NCBI GenBank assembly: GCA_028698405.1
Contig: JAQVDF010000029.1
Span: forward strand, 1 to 10,461
Direction: 5' to 3'
DNA: 10,461 nt
Source: Phenylobacterium sp.
GTDB taxonomy: Bacteria > Pseudomonadota > Alphaproteobacteria > Caulobacterales > Caulobacteraceae
Position 1 is the stretch's first letter; the number at the start of each line of letters is the position of its first letter. Below the pieces are notes generated by a model. The model saw nothing but the letters and a program-made list of their open reading frames with translations, searched no databases and was not told the DNA's origin. Both the position numbers and the translations under genes were made by a program. Below are positions 8,514 through 10,461 of the stretch, piece after piece.

Positions 8514-8519
8514 AGGGAG
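8513..8519 (+). promoter_or_regulatory. Strong Shine-Dalgarno for coaX
   Basis: GAGGGAG begins on the last base of the birA stop codon and ends 6 bases before the coaX ATG at 8526. It is the best-spaced strong ribosome site in the window and fixes the coaX start. Confidence 0.75.
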
Positions 8520-8525
8520 CCTTCG

Positions 8526-9302
8526 ATGCTTCTGGCGATCGAGCAGGGCAACACCAACACCATGTTCGCCGTGCATGACGGCGAGCGCTGGATCGCCCAG
8601 TGGCGCGCGGCCACGGACTCCACCCGCACGGCCGACGAGTATGCGGTCTGGCTCTCGCAGCTGCTGCACATGGCCGGCCTGCAGATGGGCGTGCTCGACG
8701 AGTGCATCATCTCGTCCGTGGTGCCGCAGTCGATCTTCAACCTGCGCAACCTGGCCCGCCGCTACCTGCACACCGAGCCGCTGGTGATCGGCGAGAACGC
8801 CGACCTCGGGATCCAGGTCAGGATCGACAAGCCGTCCGAGGCCGGCGCCGACCGCTTGGTCAACGCCATCGGGGCCCATGTCGCCTATCCGGGCGCGCTG
8901 ATCGTCATCGACTCCGGCACCGCCACCACCTTCGACGTGGTGGCCGCCGACGGCGCCTTCGAGGGCGGGGTCATCGCCCCGGGGATCAATCTTTCCATGG
9001 AGGCGTTGCACACGGCGGCCGCCAAGCTTCCGCGCGTGGCGATCCAGAAGCCCCGGCGGGTGGTGGGGAAGGACACGGTGACCGCCATGCAGTCCGGCGT
9101 CTTCTGGGGTTACATCGCCCTGATCGAAGGGCTGATCTCCCGCATCAAGGCCGAGTGGGACGTGCCGATGACCGTGATCGCCACCGGCGGCGTCGCCTCG
9201 CTGTTCCACGGCGCGACCGCGTCCATCGACCATTTCGACCCGGACCTGACCATCCGCGGCATGCTCGAAATCCACGACCGCAACAGGAAGAAGAAGAGCT
9301 GA
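8526..9302 (+). CDS. coaX: Type III pantothenate kinase
   Basis: CoaX phosphorylates pantothenate, the first committed step of coenzyme A synthesis. It belongs to the ASKHA fold and is not inhibited by CoA, unlike the CoaA type. The 258-residue protein shows the phosphate-binding region [16 protein letters not shown] (4-19) and the pantothenate/catalytic segment [16 protein letters not shown] (102-117) with Asp109. It also has the adenosine/phosphate segment [13 protein letters not shown] (127-139) with Asp129, and GGVIAPGI and [10 protein letters not shown] further on. The first motif is usually DxGNT; here position 6 is Glu (EQGNT). The C-terminus ends in RNRKKKS, encoded by purine-rich DNA that doubles as the ribosome site of the next gene. 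The start is set by GAGGGAG 6 bases upstream. It is 12 bases downstream of birA and shares one base with the RNase J start (TGATG). Confidence 0.96.
   Translation: MLLAIEQGNTNTMFAVHDGERWIAQWRAATDSTRTADEYAVWLSQLLHMAGLQMGVLDECIISSVVPQSIFNLRNLARRYLHTEPLVIGENADLGIQVRIDKPSEAGADRLVNAIGAHVAYPGALIVIDSGTATTFDVVAADGAFEGGVIAPGINLSMEALHTAAAKLPRVAIQKPRRVVGKDTVTAMQSGVFWGYIALIEGLISRIKAEWDVPMTVIATGGVASLFHGATASIDHFDPDLTIRGMLEIHDRNRKKKS
9284..9298 (+). promoter_or_regulatory. Purine-rich ribosome site for RNase J inside the coaX 3' end
   Basis: The end of coaX is a run of G and A (CAGGAAGAAGAAGAG) ending just before the ATG at 9302. AGGA and the later GAAGAG elements give Shine-Dalgarno-like pairing. The same bases encode the basic Lys tail of CoaX, and the TGATG stop/start overlap suggests translational coupling. 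Confidence 0.5.
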
Positions 9303-10461
9303 TGGCGCGAAACGGCCCGGACGAACTCGTCTTCCTGCCGCTCGGCGGGTCGAACGAGATCGGCATGAACTTCAACCTCTACGGCTTCGGTCCGCCGGAC
9401 GATCGCAAGTGGATCGTCGTCGATATGGGCGTGACCTTCGGCGATCAGTCGACGCCGGGGGTGGAGATCATCCTGCCTGATCCGGCGTTCATCGAAGAGC
9501 ACGCCTCCGACATCCTGGGCATCGTTCTGACCCACGCCCACGAGGACCACATCGGAGCCGTCGCCTGGCTCTGGCGGCGGATCAAGGCGCCCCTTTATGC
9601 GACCCCGTTCACCGCCTTCCTGCTGCGCGAGAAGCTGCGCGAGGGCGACCTGGAGGGCGAGGCCGAGATCACCGAGGTGCCGCTCGGCGGGACGATCAGG
9701 CTCGGCCCCTTCGAGATCGACCTGATCACCCTGACCCACTCGATCCCGGAGCCGAACGGCCTGGCCATCCGCACGCCGCTGGGCGTGGTGCTGCATACCG
9801 GCGACTGGAAGATCGATCCCGACCCGCTGCTCGGCGGGCCGACCGACGTGGCGGCCATCCGCAAGCTCGGCGACGAGGGCGTGCTGGCGATGGTCTGCGA
9901 TTCCACCAACGTATTCGTGGACGGCACGGCCGGCTCCGAGGCCGAGGTGCGCTCGGCGCTGTCCAAGCTGATCGCCGGCCTGAAGGGCAAGATCGCCGTC
10001 GCCTGCTTCGCCTCCAACGTCGCCCGCATGGATTCCGTGATCCGCGCGGCCGAGGCATGCGGCCGGCGGGTCTGCCTGGTCGGCCGCTCGATGCACCGCA
10101 TGGCCGCGGCGGCCAAGTCGGTGGGGCTGATGGCCGACATTCAGGAGTTCGTCGGCGAGTCCGAGGCGCGCCACTTCCCGGCCGACCAGATCCTCTACCT
10201 TTGCACCGGCAGCCAGGGCGAGCCGCGCGCTGCGCTGGCCCGCATCGCCGACGGTACGCATCCGCACGTATCGCTGGGGGAGGGGGACCACTGCGTCTTC
10301 TCCTCGCGCGTGATCCCCGGCAACGAGATCCCCATCCGCAACCTGCAGAACAAGCTGGCCGACCGCGGGGTGCGCCTCTACACCGAGCGCGACCACCCGG
10401 GAATCCACGTCTCCGGGCACCCGTGCCGTGACGAGCTGGCCGAGATGTACCGCTGGGCCCG
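9302..10461 (+). CDS. rnj: Ribonuclease J (partial, cut by window end)
   Basis: RNase J is a metallo-beta-lactamase/beta-CASP nuclease with endonuclease and 5'-3' exonuclease activity, acting in mRNA decay and rRNA 5'-end processing. The visible 386 residues start with [20 protein letters not shown]. They carry the zinc motif HAHEDH (78-83), His146 in LTHSIPEP, Asp168 in HTGDWKID, CDSTN (199-203) and GRSMHRM (261-267). His373 lies in IHVSGHPCRDEL. These match the catalytic metal ligands and the beta-CASP core. Family members are about 550 residues, so roughly the last 170, including the C-terminal domain, are missing only because the window ends. The ATG overlaps the coaX stop by one base. 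The frame is open to the last base. I see no frameshift, so the missing end is not a pseudogene sign. Confidence 0.95.
   Translation, partial: MARNGPDELVFLPLGGSNEIGMNFNLYGFGPPDDRKWIVVDMGVTFGDQSTPGVEIILPDPAFIEEHASDILGIVLTHAHEDHIGAVAWLWRRIKAPLYATPFTAFLLREKLREGDLEGEAEITEVPLGGTIRLGPFEIDLITLTHSIPEPNGLAIRTPLGVVLHTGDWKIDPDPLLGGPTDVAAIRKLGDEGVLAMVCDSTNVFVDGTAGSEAEVRSALSKLIAGLKGKIAVACFASNVARMDSVIRAAEACGRRVCLVGRSMHRMAAAAKSVGLMADIQEFVGESEARHFPADQILYLCTGSQGEPRAALARIADGTHPHVSLGEGDHCVFSSRVIPGNEIPIRNLQNKLADRGVRLYTERDHPGIHVSGHPCRDELAEMYRWA

Noticed and set aside
2877..8578. Long plus-strand frames overlapping nuoL, nuoM/nuoN and nuoN/birA in other registers
   Set aside because: They are Arg/Gly/Pro/Ala-rich translations of out-of-frame GC-rich DNA and overlap clear nuo, birA and coaX genes with well-conserved motifs.
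2740..9275. Three very long open frames on the minus strand (about 2740-4767, 4809-7007 and 7107-9275)
   Set aside because: They are codon-aligned mirrors of nuoL, nuoM/nuoN and nuoN/birA/coaX. Antisense stops in this register need sense TTA, CTA or TCA codons, which this GC-rich genome almost never uses. Their Gln/Asp/Glu/His/Gly-rich composition is just the complement of CTG, GTC, TTC, ATG and GCC codons in membrane proteins. They cross gene boundaries and show no domain.
9302..10461. RNase J as a truncated pseudogene
   Set aside because: The frame is open to the last base with all catalytic motifs in order. The missing C-terminus is due to the window edge.

Overview
The window reads as a stretch of alphaproteobacterial chromosome, most likely from a member of the Caulobacteraceae (Phenylobacterium or Caulobacter-like). 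This rests on the very high GC content with strong G/C bias at third codon positions, the alphaproteobacterial character of the Nuo proteins, and the remembered gene order nuo - birA - coaX - RNase J of that group. The genus is inferred from recall, not from a search. Every gene lies on the + strand and the DNA is almost wholly coding.

Layout: bases 1-137 are the last 44 codons of nuoG. They are followed by nuoH (144-1232), nuoI (1237-1734), an 86-base gap with two small inverted repeats, nuoJ (1821-2438), nuoK (2435-2743), nuoL (2752-4836), nuoM (4842-6329) and nuoN (6348-7778). Then come a short biotin protein ligase, birA (7782-8513, TTG start), a type III pantothenate kinase, coaX (8526-9302), and the first 386 codons of ribonuclease J (9302 to the window end). 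Gene junctions run from a 4-base overlap (nuoJ/nuoK) to 18 bases, except for the 86 bases between nuoI and nuoJ. This suggests one long transcription unit or a few overlapping ones.

Function: nuoH and nuoJ-N encode the whole membrane arm of the proton-pumping NADH:quinone oxidoreductase (complex I). NuoI carries the two [4Fe-4S] clusters that bring electrons to the quinone site near NuoH. The charged residues expected of the proton channels are present in NuoK, NuoL, NuoM and NuoN. The three genes after nuoN are housekeeping: biotinylation of carboxylases, the first step of coenzyme A synthesis, and mRNA/rRNA processing.

I see no mobile element, phage gene, tRNA, rRNA, CRISPR array or defence system, and no sign of a previously undescribed system. 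The points worth a second look are modest: the structured nuoI-nuoJ gap, a histidine-rich loop in NuoL, an Asp-to-Glu change in the first nucleotide-binding motif of CoaX, and the birA/coaX/RNase J linkage.
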